64,000 bases of DNA. Source: Scytonema sp. UIC 10036 (GTDB lineage: Bacteria; Cyanobacteriota; Cyanobacteriia; Cyanobacteriales; Nostocaceae). The notes beneath the pieces were generated by a model. It had not been told where the DNA came from. It worked only from the letters and a program-made list of their open reading frames with translations, and did no database searches. The position numbers and the translations under genes are program-made. The stretch spans positions 1 through 64,000 of the forward strand of contig NZ_WJFC01000034.1 of the NCBI RefSeq assembly GCF_009725235.1, written 5' to 3'. Of the stretch, positions 43,774-54,600 are shown one piece after another; positions within the stretch are counted from its first letter, which is position 1, and each line of letters begins with the position of its first letter.

Positions 43774-43796
43774 GAAGGGTAGAGGCAATACCCTTC
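43774..43796. terminator. Bidirectional hairpin between convergent TA genes
   Basis: GAAGGGTA (43774-43781) and TACCCTTC (43789-43796) form an 8-bp stem with a 7-nt loop between the convergent toxin gene and the PIN-like gene. There is no strong T-run. Confidence 0.5.
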
Positions 43797-43823
43797 GAGA
43801 AGCCTTGGCTACATCAATTACCG

Positions 43824-44219
43824 CTATTTCCAGGCTTTTACCTTACCATCCTTGTAAATTTTTGCCATAAAAGGTGCGGCTGTCTTGGCAATAAAACGTT
43901 TCATTGAAGGTACTGCTTGAACAAAAACGGACGCCATTTCGCTACCGGATAAATTTCCAGAAACCAAAACAAACATACACGCGCCAGAATTTTGAACAGC
44001 CATCATTTCTAAACGCCGATGGGCAATTTTTTTATCAGCAGTCAAAATTATCCAACCCTTTGATGCGACTACAGGTAACCAATCCGTATCGGGTGTTGCT
44101 TGGTTAAAATGGTCGTCGTGAATCTCAACTAACTCTCCTATATTCCTCAGAGCATTGACAACATGAGTTTTTCCTAAAGAGCGGTCAATAAAAAATACAA
44201 TTTCAGTATCCTCACTCAT
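43824..44219 (-). CDS. PIN-like (VapC45-type) toxin
   Basis: The 131-aa product shows IVFFIDRSLGKTHVVNAL, VEIHDDHFNQATPDTDWLPV, GWIILTADKKIAHRRLEM and SGACMFVLVSGN. The acidic residues (D in FIDRSLG, DD in HDDHF, D in TADKK) match the PIN-like RNase active site of the VapC45/DUF5615-related family. The start ATG overlaps the stop of the DUF433 gene by 4 nt (ATGA), so the two are translationally coupled. Likely RNase toxin of a type II system. Confidence 0.75.
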   Translation of the reverse strand: MSEDTEIVFFIDRSLGKTHVVNALRNIGELVEIHDDHFNQATPDTDWLPVVASKGWIILTADKKIAHRRLEMMAVQNSGACMFVLVSGNLSGSEMASVFVQAVPSMKRFIAKTAAPFMAKIYKDGKVKAWK

Positions 44220-44935
44220 GCAGCCAATGGTAATTCATACCTGATAGCTTCTTCTATTTTGAGGCGATCGCAATCATAATCTACTGCCAAATCCTCAATT
44301 GATTCTCCAGCCGCATACCGAAGAGCCAAAATACTTGTGGGTACTCCTGTCCCCTCTAAAACAGGTTGTCCAAAAGACACGGTTGGATTAATGACAATCA
44401 ACCTCGGTAACTCACTTTCTTTTGTACGAGTAAACGGATAAAGCTTTGTTGGTAAATCCGTCTCATCCCACTCAATTCGTTTTAAATAAATTTGCACAAT
44501 TTCTGGTATTGCTAACTGTCCATTTCTGGAAGCATTAACCAAATTTCCTAAATGTTCAATAAATAAATCTATCCCATCGGTATACAGCTTTTTATAAGCT
44601 AGCGGATGCTCCATTCCATAAGATTTTTGAAGATATGCAACCCCTTGCCTAACCTTTTCTAAAGGTACTTGATGATATCGTCGAATCGCATTAAGAACAT
44701 GCAATTCTACCAAATTAGTAAAAGACAATAATCGTTTATCTACTTCAGGAATAGTAATAACTGGTTGAAAACGTTTAGAACCCAGCTTAGTTTTATATCG
44801 AGCGCCAAAAACCCAAGAACGCACGGTTGAATACGGCACCCGTAAATAATGTACCGCCTCTGCTGCGCTATAAGTCCCTATGTTGCGGGGGTCTTTACCT
44901 TGATACAGGTCGTTCAACAGTTGTTCTCCGTTCAC
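44216..44935 (-). CDS. DUF433 antitoxin (VapB45-type)
   Basis: The 239-aa protein has an N-terminal MerR-like helix-turn-helix (GTYSAAEAVHYLRVPYSTVR) and C-terminal DUF433 (VSFGQPVLEGTGVPTSILAL, RYAAGESIEDLAVDYDCDRL). The two-domain layout is the usual partner of PIN-like VapC45 toxins and would bind both operator and toxin. The start is GTG at 44935. Its promoter region is shared with the divergent first CHAT gene. Confidence 0.82.
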   Translation of the reverse strand: MNGEQLLNDLYQGKDPRNIGTYSAAEAVHYLRVPYSTVRSWVFGARYKTKLGSKRFQPVITIPEVDKRLLSFTNLVELHVLNAIRRYHQVPLEKVRQGVAYLQKSYGMEHPLAYKKLYTDGIDLFIEHLGNLVNASRNGQLAIPEIVQIYLKRIEWDETDLPTKLYPFTRTKESELPRLIVINPTVSFGQPVLEGTGVPTSILALRYAAGESIEDLAVDYDCDRLKIEEAIRYELPLAA

Positions 44936-45087
44936 CTTTTAATGATAATAGGGTTTTGTGTCCGAGCAGGAAAGCCCCACCGTATAGATGGGAATTATGG
45001 CTAAAGTTAGTACAATGGTATCATAAAAAACGAAGGTGTCTAGATGATTTCCAATTACTACGGAGCGTTCAGTACCATAGGTCAGTC

Positions 45088-48000
45088 ATGAATTTTGAAC
45101 AACTTTTTGAACAAGGGCTTCACTTGTTTCAAACAGGTCAATTACAAGCTTCTTTAAAGTTATGGCAAAAGTTACAGAGAAAGTGCCGAGAAATTGGAAA
45201 CCTTTGCCAAGAAGCTAAAGTCCTAAATGCTTTAGGCAATACTTACAACACTTTGGGTTTTCACCAAGATGCTTTGGATTCACATCAGCAACAGCTGGCA
45301 ATAACACAAGAAATCAATGACCCTATAGGGGAATCAAAGGCACAGAGCGGTTTAGGAAACACTTACTATTCCCTAGGGGAACACCAGAAAGCAATTGATT
45401 GTCACCAAAAGGCTTTGGCGATCGCACAAAACATTCAAGATAGTTTAGGAGAAGCGATCGCACTCGGAAACTTGGGTAACGTTTACTGTTCCTTGGGACA
45501 ATACCTCAAAGCCATTGAGTATCATCAACAGGCGTTGTCCATTTTTCAAGTTAAGAGCGATCGCCTTGGAGAAATCAATTCTCTTGGCAATCTGGGCAAT
45601 GCTCACTCTTGTGTTGGTGAATACTCAAAAGCGATTGAATACTATGAGCAAGTGTTAGCGGCTTTCCGGGAACAGGAAGACTCTTATCGGGAAGCGATCG
45701 CTCTTGGCAATTTGGGTAATGCCTACTATTCCTTGGGAGATTACAAAAAGGCAATGGAATGCCATCAGAGCGTCTTAGCTACTGTACGCGCCTTGGACGA
45801 CTTCCAGGGTGAAGCCGATTCCCTCAACAACCTGGGCAATGTTTACTACTCTTTAGGACAGTACCGAGAAGCAATTGAATGCTATCAACAGTCTTTAATC
45901 TTAGCCAACAAGATAGGCGATCGCCACCGACAGTTCAACTCGCTCAATAATTTGGGCAATATTTACGACTCCTTGGGACAATACCCCAATGCGATCGAAC
46001 ATCATCAGCAATCCTTATCTATTGCCCAAGCAATGGGTAACCGTCGGGGAGAAGCAAGCGCTCTGAACAATATAGCTAGCGTTTATGATTCTTTAGGGCA
46101 ATACCAGAAAGCGATTGAGTACTTTCAGTTATCGTTGGCAATTGAAAGGGAAATTGGGAATCGCCGAGGAGAAGCTCAATCTCTGAGCGGATTGGGTAAT
46201 GCCTATGATTCTCTATGGCAGTTTTCGGAAGCCATTGAGTATCATCAACAGCAGTTATCAATTTGTCAAGAAATTGGCGATCTCCAGGGAGAAGCCCACG
46301 CTCTAAGTGGACTGGGAAATGCATATCATTCTCTAGGACAGTACTCGAAAGCAATTGAGTACCATCAACAGTCAATAGCAATCAAACGAGAACTTGGCGA
46401 TCGTCAAGGAGAGTCCAGTTCTCTCAATAATCTGGGTAGAGCTTACCACTTTCTAGAGCAGTACCAATTAGCAGTGAATTGCCACCAGCAATCTCTAGAT
46501 ATTGCTCGAGAAATAGGAGATAGCAGAGGCGAAGGGACTTCTTTAAATAATTTGGGATGGACTTTGTTGCATTCCAACCAACTGGTAGAAGCCGAAAGAA
46601 AGCTCCGCCAAGGAGTAGAGCGTTGGGAGTCTCTCCGTATAGGATTGAAAGACGAGCATAATATATCACTTTTTGAAGAACAGGTGCGGATTTATCGGAA
46701 CTTGCAAAAAGTACTTGTGACTCAAGGTAAGATCGCCGAAGCCTTAGAAATTACTGAGCGTGGTCGAGCTAGGGCATTTGCAGAGTTATTAACTCGGCGT
46801 TTAACCCCGCAATCCATCGAACAAGTTATTACCACTCCACCTAATCTTCAGAAAATTCAACAAGTTGTCCAACAGCAAAATTGTCCGATAGTTGAATACT
46901 CCTTGCTCTACGATTATTTCGAGCTTGAAGGCGTACCATCTCTGAGAGAAACACAACTGCTGATTTGGGTACTACAACCCAATAGCGACATTTCTTTTTG
47001 TTCTGTTGATTTAAAGCCTCCATCAGAAAAGCAAAGAACCTCTTTGGGTTCCCTAAGTGACTTAATTGTAAAACTATATAGAATACTGAACCCCGATATC
47101 AAAGAGAAACCTGTCTCAAAGGCGACTAACCATCAGGAGCATTTCAACTCTTCTATCTCTGAGATATTAAAACAACTCTATCAATTACTAATTCAACCAA
47201 TCTCTCATCTGCTACCAACCTCTCCTGATGTTCCAGTTATTTTCATTCCCCAAGATTTTTTGTTTTTGCTACCATTCTCAACCCTTCAAGATGCAGAAGG
47301 CAAATTTCTTATCGAAAAACATACCATCCTGATTGCACCTTCCATTCAAGTGCTGGAGTTAACCCAAAAACGAAGTATACAAGTACCAGAAACTTCTCTA
47401 GACGCGCTGGTTATAGGAAATCCTAAAATGCCAACTATTCCCTTAACTGAGCCACCCGTGCAGTTAGAGGATTTAGCCTGGGCGAAAACAGAAGCGCAGG
47501 TCATCGCTCACCTTTTCAAAACACAAGCTATTACAGGCGTAGCTGCTACCAAAATTTACATTAAACAGCAGATGCCCAAAGCGCGAGTCATTCATTTAGC
47601 AACCCACGGATTATTAGATGATATTCAGCAACTGGGTGTACCGGGGGCAATTGCTCTGGCTCCTACTACAGAAGACAATGGTTTTCTGACTGCTGGTGAA
47701 ATTTTGGAAATGCAACTTAATGCTCAATTAGTTGTTCTCAGTGCCTGTAGTACCGGACAGGGTAAAATCACTGGGGATGGGATAATTGGATTGTCCCGCA
47801 GTTTGATTGCAGCAGGAGTCAATAGTATAATTGTATCTCTTTGGTCTGTAGGAGACCAATCCACCGCTTTTCTGATGGTTAGATTCTACCAAAATCTTCA
47901 GCAGGGAATGAAAGCCGCAGTTGCTCTCAATAAAGCGCAGCGTTGGCTGCTGAAGGTAACAAAATTGGAAATGGAAGCTTGGGTAGAAGCTAACCAGAAT

Positions 48001-48117
48001 GTTATCAGCCACACTTTGAGAATAAGCCTGCATCGCCAGATTAACCAACTGTTACCAAATGACCGACCATTTCAAAACCCTCAGCACTGGGCAGCATTTT
48101 GTGCGATCGGTCAATGA
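45088..48117 (+). CDS. TPR-CHAT protein 1 (kinesin-light-chain-type TPRs)
   Basis: 1009 aa from ATG 45088 (MNFEQLFEQGLHLFQTGQLQ); the frame is open further upstream but that part overlaps the divergent DUF433 gene. Twelve 40-residue TPRs occupy about 45-520, each of the type EAxSLNNLGNxYxSLGQYxKAIEYHQQSL. After a helical linker comes a CHAT caspase-like protease domain (about 640-1009) with catalytic His840 (VIHLATHGLLD) and Cys887 (VLSACSTGQG) and the closing WAAFCAIGQ. Both dyad residues are present. It likely acts in the cytoplasm as a peptidase switched on by a TPR-bound signal. Lacks the N-terminal domain of the other CHAT proteins here, so it is a separate subfamily. Confidence 0.9.
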   Translation: MNFEQLFEQGLHLFQTGQLQASLKLWQKLQRKCREIGNLCQEAKVLNALGNTYNTLGFHQDALDSHQQQLAITQEINDPIGESKAQSGLGNTYYSLGEHQKAIDCHQKALAIAQNIQDSLGEAIALGNLGNVYCSLGQYLKAIEYHQQALSIFQVKSDRLGEINSLGNLGNAHSCVGEYSKAIEYYEQVLAAFREQEDSYREAIALGNLGNAYYSLGDYKKAMECHQSVLATVRALDDFQGEADSLNNLGNVYYSLGQYREAIECYQQSLILANKIGDRHRQFNSLNNLGNIYDSLGQYPNAIEHHQQSLSIAQAMGNRRGEASALNNIASVYDSLGQYQKAIEYFQLSLAIEREIGNRRGEAQSLSGLGNAYDSLWQFSEAIEYHQQQLSICQEIGDLQGEAHALSGLGNAYHSLGQYSKAIEYHQQSIAIKRELGDRQGESSSLNNLGRAYHFLEQYQLAVNCHQQSLDIAREIGDSRGEGTSLNNLGWTLLHSNQLVEAERKLRQGVERWESLRIGLKDEHNISLFEEQVRIYRNLQKVLVTQGKIAEALEITERGRARAFAELLTRRLTPQSIEQVITTPPNLQKIQQVVQQQNCPIVEYSLLYDYFELEGVPSLRETQLLIWVLQPNSDISFCSVDLKPPSEKQRTSLGSLSDLIVKLYRILNPDIKEKPVSKATNHQEHFNSSISEILKQLYQLLIQPISHLLPTSPDVPVIFIPQDFLFLLPFSTLQDAEGKFLIEKHTILIAPSIQVLELTQKRSIQVPETSLDALVIGNPKMPTIPLTEPPVQLEDLAWAKTEAQVIAHLFKTQAITGVAATKIYIKQQMPKARVIHLATHGLLDDIQQLGVPGAIALAPTTEDNGFLTAGEILEMQLNAQLVVLSACSTGQGKITGDGIIGLSRSLIAAGVNSIIVSLWSVGDQSTAFLMVRFYQNLQQGMKAAVALNKAQRWLLKVTKLEMEAWVEANQNVISHTLRISLHRQINQLLPNDRPFQNPQHWAAFCAIGQ

Positions 48118-48159
48118 TGATGAAAGTGGGCAGTATTTTGTGCGATTGGTAAATTAAGT

Positions 48160-51100
48160 ATGAATGAAGAACGTATTGAAGCTTACTTGAATTTAATTCA
48201 AAAAATTCTGAGTTGTTCAAAAGGTGAAGAAGACCAAATTTTAAATGCCAACTTAAAGTTGGTTGACATTGGTTTAGTGCAAACAATGGCACAAGTAGCA
48301 GAGGGCTTAGCAAAGTCAGAAGACCAAGAGGCTGCTGATTTTTTAATTCACATTGCGCGAGATATAGCTGAACACTTGGAGCTTTCTAACTTTTTATTAC
48401 AAGTATTACAAGCAATTGATGAAAGCCAAGGCGATCCACAAGTTGAATACCATCTGCTGCAAGCGAATTTAGAAAAACTCAATGATAATTTTGCGAGATT
48501 ATTGCAAAATTGGGCAACTAAAACTTTGTCTCAAGTAGAACCAGAGCAAGGAGAAAAGATTGCAGTTGTTATTGGAGAGTTCAGCACTTTCATTCAGGTT
48601 TTTTCAGAAGGAGATCGAGAAGTTAATGTAGAAATTGCCATTACAGGTTACCAGTCCATTGCCAGAATCTTTACTCGCGAAGCTTTCCCTAATAGGTGGG
48701 CACAGCTTCAACAAAACTTGGGTGTTGCCTACTTTAATCGTATCCGGGGAAATAAAGAAGAGAACTTAGAAATAGCTATCAACTTTTTCCGCTCGGCTTT
48801 AGAGGTATACACTCGCCAAGCCTTTGCAAAAGAATGGGCAGATATCCAAAACAACTTAGGTGCTGCTTACCTTCGGCGCATTTGTGGAGATAAAGAAGAA
48901 AACATAGAAATGGCTATTTGGTATTTCAAGGCAGCTCTGGAAGTACGAACTTATCAAGAGTTTCCTCGAGAATGGGCAGAAACTCAGGAAAACTTGGGGG
49001 AAGCATACTATGCGAGAATTAAGGAAGCAAGGGCAAATAATTTGGAAGCAGCAATTCGATGTTTTGAGAAAACTTTGGCAATTTACACTCTCCAAGCCTC
49101 GCCAAAAGATTGGGCAAATATCCAAATTCGTTTGGGGACTGCTTATTTTTACAGGATCAAAGGAGACAGGACGGAAAATCCAGAAATTGCAATCCGCCAT
49201 TTCAAAGCTGCTTTGAACGTCTATATCCAACCAGTTTTCTCCAGAGAATGGGCAGATGTTCAAATTGCTTTAGGGGTTGTCTATAGCGATCGCATTCGAG
49301 GAGAAAGAGCCGAGAACCTGGAAAGCGCAATCCAATTTTATCTAGCAGCTTTGGGAGTTTATAGTCAACAGATATTTCCCGAAAATTGGGCAATGGTGCA
49401 GAACCATTTAGGTCTGGCTTATCTCAATCGTATCCAGGGTGAAAAGTCACAAAATTTGGCACTAGCTATTGACTATTTCAAGCAGGCTCTAGAGGTCTAT
49501 ACCCAACAAACTTTTCCTAAAGAATGGGCAATGGTGCAAAACCATTTAGGTCTGACTTATCTCAGTTTAGGTCTGGCTTATTTCGATTACTCCGTAAGTG
49601 AGAGAAGCGAAAAATTGGAGAAAGCGCTCGACTGTTTAAATCATGCTTTGAAAGTGTATATCTATCAAGACTTTCCTCAAGAATGGGCAAGAATTCAAAA
49701 TAACCTTGGTGAGGTCTATCGTAACCGTATCAAAGAAGCTAAAGCCGAGAATTTGAAAAAAGCTATTGATTGTTACATTGCGTCTTTGGATTTCTATACC
49801 CAACAAGGCTTTTTACGACAAAAGGCAGAAACTCAAAATAATCTGGGTCTTGTTTACAGCGAACTAATCAACGTCATTGGACCGGAGAATCTGAAAGAAG
49901 CAGTTCGCTTTTTCTTGGCGGCTTTGGAAGTACGTACCCGTCAGGCTTATCCCAGTGATTATGCGGCTACTCAATTTAATATGGGCATTGCATACCAAAA
50001 TACCTTACAGTTTTCTCAAGCCTACGCTGCTTTTGCTGCTGCAATAGATACTATAGAAGTTCAGCAAGCTGAAATTGCTTCTAGTTACAGCAAAGCAGAA
50101 GACAAACAAAAACTAGCTGAAGAATGGAATGAACTCTATCAACGAATGGTAGAAGTTTGCTTAGCACTGGATAACCCAGCCAAGACACTTACTTACGTTG
50201 AGCGCAGCAAAACGCGAAACTTAGTCGAACTTATTCTCACAAAAGATCGCTACACTATTTTCCCCCCGGAAGTAGTCGCTCAACTAGATCGACTTCGAGA
50301 TGAAATCGCTAGCGGTCAATATCAACTCCAAAATGCCACTGCAGAAGATCCAACTGCTCTAGCCCAACATCTCCAACAGCTTCGACAGCAGCGCAACGAA
50401 TTGCAAAATCGATACCTAGCTATTGGTTCTGGTTTTCAGTTTAAGCAGTTCCAGCCAATTCTGAGCGATCGCACTGCAATTGTTGAGTTTTACATTACAA
50501 GCGATAAGCTACTCGTCTTCATTGTTACCAAGCAAACCCAACAACCAATTGTTTTACCACCCGATTTGATAAACCTGAAAAAATTGGCAAATTGGGCAAA
50601 CAGTTATCAAAAAGCCTACAGTAATAAAAAATCTCACTGGTCGCACCGCCTCACTACCCGTCTGCATCTGTTGGCAAAAATTCTACACTTTGAGGAAATT
50701 ATTAAGCAAATTCCAACAGCGTGCGACAAGTTAATTCTAATTCCCCATCGCTACTTGCATTTGCTTCCGCTTCATGCTTTGCCCCTTGCTGAAGACTCTA
50801 ACCTTTTTGACAGATTTCTTGAAGGAGTTAGCTATGCTCCTAGCTGTCAACTTCTGCAACTCGCCCAAACCAGGCAACGTCCCGAATTTACTCACCTATT
50901 CGCCGTCCAAAACCCTACAGGAGACCTCACCTATACTGATATTGAAGTCGAAACCATCCAAAGCTATTTCAACACCAGTCATCTTCTCAAACAGAAAATA
51001 GCAACCAGAGAAGCTGTTGATAATACTTATCTTACTGCTGCCCACTGCGCCCACTTTAGCTGTCATGGTTATTTTAACGCAACCCAACCTCGTAAATCTG

Positions 51101-51645
51101 CCCTTATTCTAGCCAATGCCCAGTTAAATTCTGCACCCACACAATTCGATACAGGAAATTATCTCAGTTTGGAAAAAGGCGGCATACTCGATCTTAACAA
51201 GTGCCTGACTTTAGATAGCATTTTCACTCTGAATCTAGAACAATGTCGCCTCGTCACTCTATCTGCTTGCGAAACCGGATTAATTGATTTCCGCAATACG
51301 AGCGACGAATATATTGGCTTGCCCAGTGGTTTCCTTTATGCAGGTGCTTCCAGTGTCGTCAGTTCTCTTTGGACAGTGAATGACTTATCCACAGCATTTT
51401 TGATGATTCGGTTGTATCAAAACCTTCAAAAGGGTTTTGCTGTAGCTTTAGCGCTCAATCAAGCTCAACTCTGGTTAAAGGATTTAACCAAGGGGGATTT
51501 GGAAACCTGGATTGAAAAAAATCAGTTACCATTGAAACCAGCAGTTAGGATAAATTTACGTCGTCGTTTTTACGAGTTTGAGGATGATGCTAAACTCTTT
51601 CAATCGCCTTTCTACTGGGCAGCATTTTGTGCGCTCGGTCAGTAA
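48160..51645 (+). CDS. TPR-CHAT protein 2
   Basis: The 1161-aa protein has an N-terminal ~120-residue helical domain (EAYLNLIQKILSCSKGEEDQ, VQTMAQVAEGLAKSEDQEAA) and a second conserved block (LLQANLEKLNDNFARLLQNW). Nine extended 46-residue TPRs follow (VQNHLGLAYLNRIQGEKSQN then LALAIDYFKQALEVYTQQTF) and one normal TPR, then a linker with YVERSKTRNLVELIL, then the CHAT domain with His969 (HFSCHGYFN) and Cys1037 (LSACETGLIDF). It begins 42 nt after CHAT 1. Repeat 7 contains a small internal duplication (GLTYLSLGLAYF). It is the parent of the 3' fragment at 56571-56998. Confidence 0.92.
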   Translation: MNEERIEAYLNLIQKILSCSKGEEDQILNANLKLVDIGLVQTMAQVAEGLAKSEDQEAADFLIHIARDIAEHLELSNFLLQVLQAIDESQGDPQVEYHLLQANLEKLNDNFARLLQNWATKTLSQVEPEQGEKIAVVIGEFSTFIQVFSEGDREVNVEIAITGYQSIARIFTREAFPNRWAQLQQNLGVAYFNRIRGNKEENLEIAINFFRSALEVYTRQAFAKEWADIQNNLGAAYLRRICGDKEENIEMAIWYFKAALEVRTYQEFPREWAETQENLGEAYYARIKEARANNLEAAIRCFEKTLAIYTLQASPKDWANIQIRLGTAYFYRIKGDRTENPEIAIRHFKAALNVYIQPVFSREWADVQIALGVVYSDRIRGERAENLESAIQFYLAALGVYSQQIFPENWAMVQNHLGLAYLNRIQGEKSQNLALAIDYFKQALEVYTQQTFPKEWAMVQNHLGLTYLSLGLAYFDYSVSERSEKLEKALDCLNHALKVYIYQDFPQEWARIQNNLGEVYRNRIKEAKAENLKKAIDCYIASLDFYTQQGFLRQKAETQNNLGLVYSELINVIGPENLKEAVRFFLAALEVRTRQAYPSDYAATQFNMGIAYQNTLQFSQAYAAFAAAIDTIEVQQAEIASSYSKAEDKQKLAEEWNELYQRMVEVCLALDNPAKTLTYVERSKTRNLVELILTKDRYTIFPPEVVAQLDRLRDEIASGQYQLQNATAEDPTALAQHLQQLRQQRNELQNRYLAIGSGFQFKQFQPILSDRTAIVEFYITSDKLLVFIVTKQTQQPIVLPPDLINLKKLANWANSYQKAYSNKKSHWSHRLTTRLHLLAKILHFEEIIKQIPTACDKLILIPHRYLHLLPLHALPLAEDSNLFDRFLEGVSYAPSCQLLQLAQTRQRPEFTHLFAVQNPTGDLTYTDIEVETIQSYFNTSHLLKQKIATREAVDNTYLTAAHCAHFSCHGYFNATQPRKSALILANAQLNSAPTQFDTGNYLSLEKGGILDLNKCLTLDSIFTLNLEQCRLVTLSACETGLIDFRNTSDEYIGLPSGFLYAGASSVVSSLWTVNDLSTAFLMIRLYQNLQKGFAVALALNQAQLWLKDLTKGDLETWIEKNQLPLKPAVRINLRRRFYEFEDDAKLFQSPFYWAAFCALGQ

Positions 51646-51660
51646 TGGAGGGAATCTAAA

Positions 51661-54600
51661 ATGGATGATAATAAATTTCAGAAGAATATAAATTTGATTG
51701 CACATCTGCTAAGTTGTTCTAATAATGATGAAATAAACCAGGTCTTGAATAATGATTGGGAATTGGTTGATTCTGAGTTAGTGCAGACAATGTTACAAGT
51801 AGCAGTGAATTTAGCAGAAACGGGTGAAATAGATAACGCTAATTTTTTAATTCAGGTTGCCCATCAACTCAAAGCTATCCTAGAATTGCCGGAACCGAAC
51901 GGAGAGATAAATTTCCTCATGGAGGTACTAAAAGTTATTGAAAAAACCAGTAGTGGACAAAGAAAGCAAGTAGTGTACCCTTTACTAGCAATCAACTTAG
52001 ACAAACTGGATGATAACTTCAATCGACTACTACGAGAATGGGCACCAGAAATGCTGAGAAATGTTCAGTTAGAGGAAGCTAGAAACAAAGCAAGTAGTAT
52101 TAACAGCTTTAGTAATTTAATTCAGCAATTTCCTCTAGGCAATCGGGCAATTAACCTAGAGATTGCTATCACTGGCTATGAGGTAGCACTCTCTGTCTTT
52201 ACCCGGAACACTGATTCAGTAAGTTGGGCATTAATCCAAAATAATCTCGGCAGTGCTTACAGTGAGAGGCTTAAAGGCGATAAAGCTGAGAATCTCGAAA
52301 ACGCGATCGCCGCATATAGATTGGCATTGGATGTCCGTACCCGTGAGGATTTTCCCGAACAATGGGCAAGAACTCAATATTATCTTGGCATTGCCTACTA
52401 TAATCTACTGAAAGACAACAGAAGTCAGAACCTTCAACAGGCTATCGCCGCTTATGAATCAGCATTGAATGTGTACACGCGTAAGCAATTTCCCGACGAG
52501 TGGGCAGAAACTCAAAATAATCTTGCCAGTGCCTATTTTTACAGAATAGAAGGAGAGAAAGGCAAGAATATCGAACGAGCGCTTCAAGCTTATGAATCAG
52601 CATTGAATGTCTACACCCGTGAGCAATTTCCGGAAAAGTGGGCAACAATTCAAAATAATCTTGCCAGTGCCTACCTTTATAGGATAGAAGGCGAGAAAAG
52701 TAAGAATATCGAACGGGCGATTCAGGTTTATCAATTGGTATTGGATGTCCGCACACGTGAGGATTTTCCCGAACAATGGGCAACAACTCAAAATAATATC
52801 GGTATTGCCTATTATAATCGTATCGAAGGTGATAAAGCTGAGAATATTGAGCAAGCGATCGCAGCTTATCGAGCAGCATTGAATGTTTACACCCGTGAGC
52901 AATTTCCGGAAAAGTGGGCAAGGAGTCAAAATAATCTTGGCATTGCCTACAGTGACAGAGTTGAAGGCAACAAAACTGACAACTTGGAACTGGCAATTGC
53001 TGCTTATGAAGCAGCATTAAATATATACACCTGTGAGAGTTTTCCCCAGCAATGGGCAACAATTCAAAATAATCTTGGCGCAGCTTACAGTGACAGAGTT
53101 GAAGGTAACAAAACTGAGAATCTAGAAAGGGCGCTCGCTGCTTATGAATCGGCATTGAATGTTTACACCCGTGAGAATTTCCCCGAAGATTGGGCAAGGA
53201 TTCAAAATAATGTCGGAAATGACTACGCCGAGAGGCTTAAAGGCATTAAAGCTGAGAATCAAGAACGGGCAATAGCAGCTTATGAATCGGCGTTGAATAT
53301 TTACACCCGTGAGAATTTTCCCGAAGATTGGGCAAGGACTCAAAATAATCTTGGCAATGTTTACTACAATCGGCAGGAAGGTGCGAAAGCTCAGAATATA
53401 GATAAAGCGATCGCGGCTTATGAATTGGCACTACAGGTTCGCATCTCTGAGGCTTTTCCTCAAGAATATGCACAAACTCAATTCAACCTTGGACTTGCTT
53501 ACCAAAAAGCCGAACTGTTTTCCGCTGCCAAAAAAGCCTTTGCTGGCGCTATTAAAACTGTAGAATTTTTGCGAAGCACGATTCGTTCTGGTGATGAAAT
53601 TAAACAAAAGCTAGCCGAAGAATGGAACGAACTTTATCAAGTTATGGTGGAGGTTTGTATAGATTTGTATGATTACAACGCAGCCATAGAATATGTTGAA
53701 CGTAGTAAAGCCCGTAACCTTGTTGAACTGCTTTCCACCCGCAAATTTGACCCTAAGGGGGATATTGCCGAAGCAGTACGAAATCAACTTAATCACCTGC
53801 GTCAGCGAATTGATGCTGAACAGCGAAGACAGCAAATCCTACAGAGAAATCGTAGCAGCAATGGTGGCATCATTTCAGGAGAAAGTAGTCAACAGTTAAT
53901 CTCCTTACAACCCGCTATTCCAGAGCGCACCAACCTAAATCAGCTGTGGCAACAACTTGATGATTTGATCGAGCGGGAAATTACACCTATTGACCCGAAG
54001 TTTGGCCTCACCCAAAAAGTAGAACCCATTTCCTATAGCCAGATTCAATGCCTCACTGGTGAAAACACTGCTATTGTTGAGTGGTACATTACAGGGGATA
54101 AATTCCTCACCTTTATCATTACACCTCAATCTCCAACTCCGATACTCTGGAAATCGTCAAAACAAGACCTGGAAGATTTGATGAAATGGAGCAACGAGTA
54201 TCTAGATGCTTACTACTATTACTACCAAGAGAAAAAAATACATTGGAAAGAAGAACTCGCCTTCCGCCTCCAACGCCTTGCTCAAATACTGCATATCGAC
54301 GATCTCCTCTCCCATATTCCCCCAACCTGTGACCATCTGATTCTAATTCCCCATCGATACCTTCACCTGTTCCCGCTTCATGTGTTAGAAGCCAAGAAGC
54401 AAGAAGCACCAGGAGAAAGACAATGTTTTAATTGTTCGTGTAAAACCCTGCTTGACCTTTTCCCTGGTGGTGTCCGTTATGCCCCTAGTTGCCAACTGCT
54501 ACAACAGACTAGTGAGAGACAACGTCTCAACTTTTCTCACCTGTTTGCCATCCAAAATCCCACCCAGGACTTAGAGTATGCCGACTTGGAAGTACAAGCA

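Noticed and set aside
44827..45087. Longer N-terminus for CHAT 1
   Set aside because: It would overlap the divergent DUF433 gene in antisense and has no TPR pattern; the ATG at 45088 fits the conserved start.
52442..53473. Several minus-strand frames of 70-250 codons within CHAT 3
   Set aside because: Antisense of 138-nt TPR repeats; repeated units make spurious long frames. Same for frames within CHAT 1, 2 and 4.
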